This document shows, one piece after another, positions 7,535-8,739 of a DNA stretch of 8,739 nucleotides; position 1 is the first letter of the stretch; every line of letters begins with the position of its first letter. Source of the DNA: Rhodocyclales bacterium (GTDB lineage Bacteria; Pseudomonadota; Gammaproteobacteria; Burkholderiales; Rhodocyclaceae); NCBI GenBank assembly GCA_021286885.1, contig JAJTBM010000102.1, positions 1 through 8,739 on the forward strand. Direction: 5' to 3'. The translations under genes and the position numbers were made by a program. The notes beneath the pieces were generated by a model, which searched no databases, was not told where the DNA came from, and worked only from the letters and a program-made list of their open reading frames with translations.

Positions 7535-7541
7535 TGTGGAT
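7535..7541 (-). promoter_or_regulatory. Fourth DnaA-box core next to the xseA start
   Basis: TGTGGAT (reverse complement ATCCACA) is the invariant-like core of the DnaA box and is the fourth copy within about 200 bp. The full 9-mer GAATCCACA matches 7 of 9. It lies immediately upstream of the TAAAAT element and 20 nt before the xseA ATG, where bound DnaA could block transcription. Confidence 0.35.
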
Positions 7542-7546
7542 TCCGC

Positions 7547-7552
7547 TAAAAT
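7547..7552 (+). promoter_or_regulatory. Possible -10 element of xseA
   Basis: TAAAAT (5 of 6 to TATAAT) ends 8 nt before the xseA ATG, which would give a leaderless or nearly leaderless mRNA. No -35 lies at 16-18 nt; TTGTCA (7517-7522) is 24 nt away, too far. No Shine-Dalgarno lies just before the ATG either, which agrees with a leaderless start but does not prove it. Confidence 0.25.
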
Positions 7553-7560
7553 CCGCTTAC

Positions 7561-8739
7561 ATGAACCCGCAAAATTTTTTCAGCGAAGTCAAGCCCGACC
7601 AAGTGGTCAGCGTTTCCTGGCTCAACCGGGCTGCCCGGGAAACCCTGGAACGCAGCTTCCCCCTGCTCTGGGTGGGGGGCGAGGTCTCCACCCTCACCCG
7701 GGCCAGCTCCGGTCACGTGTATTTCACCCTCAAGGACGATCAAGCCCAGATCCGCTGCACCATGTGGCGTAGCAAGGCCCAGCTCCTGCCCTTCAAGCTC
7801 GAACACGGGATGCAGGTGGAAGTGCGGGGCCTGGTCGGGCTCTACGAGGCCCGGGGCGACTACCAGCTCAACGTCGAAAGCATCCGCCAGGCGGGCGTGG
7901 GCAATCTGTTCGAGGCCTTCCTGCGCCTCAAGGCCCGGCTCCAGGCGGAGGGCGTGTTCGATGCGGCCCTCAAGCGCCCCCTGCCCCGCTACCCCCGCGC
8001 CCTGGCGGTCATCACCTCGGCCCAGGCAGCCGCCTGGCACGACGTACAAGCCGCCCTCGCCCGGCGCGCCCCCCATCTGCCCATCCACCTCTACCCCGCC
8101 CTGGTGCAGGGCCCCCAGGCCCCGGCCCGGCTCATCGCGGCCCTCAATCAGGCTGGGCAGGATGCGGCCCGGCTGGGCCATGAGGTGATCCTGCTGGTGC
8201 GCGGCGGCGGCAGCCTGGAAGACCTGGCCGCCTTCAACGACGAAGCCCTCGCCCGGGCCATCCGCGCCTGCCCTCTGCCCGTGGTGGTGGGCGTGGGCCA
8301 TGAAAGCGACGTGAGCATCGCCGATTTTGCGGCCGACCTGCGGGCTGCCACCCCCACCGCCGCCGCCGAGCTGGTGAGTGCGGGCTTTGCCGAACTGCAC
8401 GAACGCCTGGATCAGCTGGAATTCCGGCTCCAGCGGGCCATGCAGCGCCGGGTGGAACACGCTGCCCAGCGTGTAGACCGGGCCGCCCTGCGCCTGCAGC
8501 ATCCCCGCGCCCGGCTCCAGCAGGCCGGAGAACGCCTCGAACGCCTGGCCCAGCGCCTGCGCCAGTACCCGGCCCGCAGCCTGGAACGCCAGAAAAGCCG
8601 CCTCGCCACCCTCGCCCTGCGCCTGGCCAATCGCCGCCCCGATATTCCCCAGGCCTGGCACCGGCTGGCGGATCTGGAGCGACGTCTCACCCGGGCTGGC
8701 CAGCAGCACATCCAGCAACACCGCCAGCACCTGGACGCC
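7561..8739 (+). CDS. xseA: Exodeoxyribonuclease VII large subunit, 3'-truncated by window end
   Basis: The large subunit of exonuclease VII, which degrades single-stranded DNA from both ends with XseB. The frame is open from ATG 7561 to the last base (393 codons, no stop); family members have about 440-460 residues, so some 50-65 are missing. The N-terminal OB-fold is seen in SVSWLNRAARETLE, LLWVGGEVSTLTRASSGHVY and FTLKDDQAQIRCTMWR (17-70). The nuclease domain has ITSAQAAAWHDV (151-162), RGGGSLEDLAAFNDE (214-228), GVGHESDVSIADFAADLRA (244-262) and TPTAAAEL (264-271). From about 278 an Arg/Gln/Leu-rich coiled coil follows, as expected for XseB binding. Several normally conserved motif positions differ. 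An in-frame GTG at 7534, 6 nt after AAGGGG, is an alternative start. Confidence 0.94.
   Translation, partial: MNPQNFFSEVKPDQVVSVSWLNRAARETLERSFPLLWVGGEVSTLTRASSGHVYFTLKDDQAQIRCTMWRSKAQLLPFKLEHGMQVEVRGLVGLYEARGDYQLNVESIRQAGVGNLFEAFLRLKARLQAEGVFDAALKRPLPRYPRALAVITSAQAAAWHDVQAALARRAPHLPIHLYPALVQGPQAPARLIAALNQAGQDAARLGHEVILLVRGGGSLEDLAAFNDEALARAIRACPLPVVVGVGHESDVSIADFAADLRAATPTAAAELVSAGFAELHERLDQLEFRLQRAMQRRVEHAAQRVDRAALRLQHPRARLQQAGERLERLAQRLRQYPARSLERQKSRLATLALRLANRRPDIPQAWHRLADLERRLTRAGQQHIQQHRQHLDA

Noticed and set aside
7343..7541. Main chromosomal oriC
   Set aside because: None of the usual neighbours (dnaA, dnaN, gyrB, parAB, mnmG, rpmH) is in the window and there are few boxes; a titration or regulatory locus is more modest.
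7546..8730. 394-codon open frame on the minus strand opposite xseA
   Set aside because: Gly/Ala/Gln-rich shadow translation with no family motif; the plus strand encodes clear XseA motifs over the same interval.

Overview
The window is an ordinary chromosomal segment of a high-GC Gram-negative bacterium. Protein wording and gene order (exbB-exbD-lpxK-trm112-kdsB-adk-pfp next to xseA and murJ) best fit a betaproteobacterium of the Rhodocyclales (Azospira/Dechloromonas/Zoogloea-like). That placement rests on remembered family resemblance, not a search. I see no phage, IS element, CRISPR array, tRNA or rRNA.

Layout. Left block, plus strand: the 3' part of murJ (lipid II flippase, cut by the window start), then a YbhB/YbcL-type PEBP protein. 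Positions 2005-2105 hold a 23-bp perfect inverted repeat between convergent genes. Central block, minus strand, reading right to left: exbB, exbD, lpxK, a Trm112-like small protein, kdsB, adk and a phosphofructokinase related to PPi-dependent enzymes. The first five are tightly packed, with gaps of 10, 22 and 17 nt and one 20-bp overlap. adk follows after 131 nt that hold repeats and a possible promoter. The phosphofructokinase follows after a 71-nt hairpin-bearing gap. Right block, plus strand: xseA (exonuclease VII large subunit), divergent from exbB and cut by the window end.

Function. LpxK (lipid A 4'-kinase) and KdsB (CMP-Kdo synthesis) supply the lipid A/inner-core end of LPS. MurJ serves peptidoglycan. 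ExbB/ExbD form a proton-driven inner-membrane motor. Adk and the phosphofructokinase belong to nucleotide and central carbon metabolism.

The least ordinary parts are four. (1) The 298-bp exbB/xseA intergenic region carries one perfect and several near DnaA boxes, an A+T-rich tract and a perfect IHF-consensus match, an architecture like an origin or a DnaA-titration locus. (2) A textbook intrinsic-terminator shape lies inside codons 5-15 of lpxK. (3) The phosphofructokinase has a mixed ATP/PPi donor signature. (4) The stretch upstream of adk is rich in short repeats.
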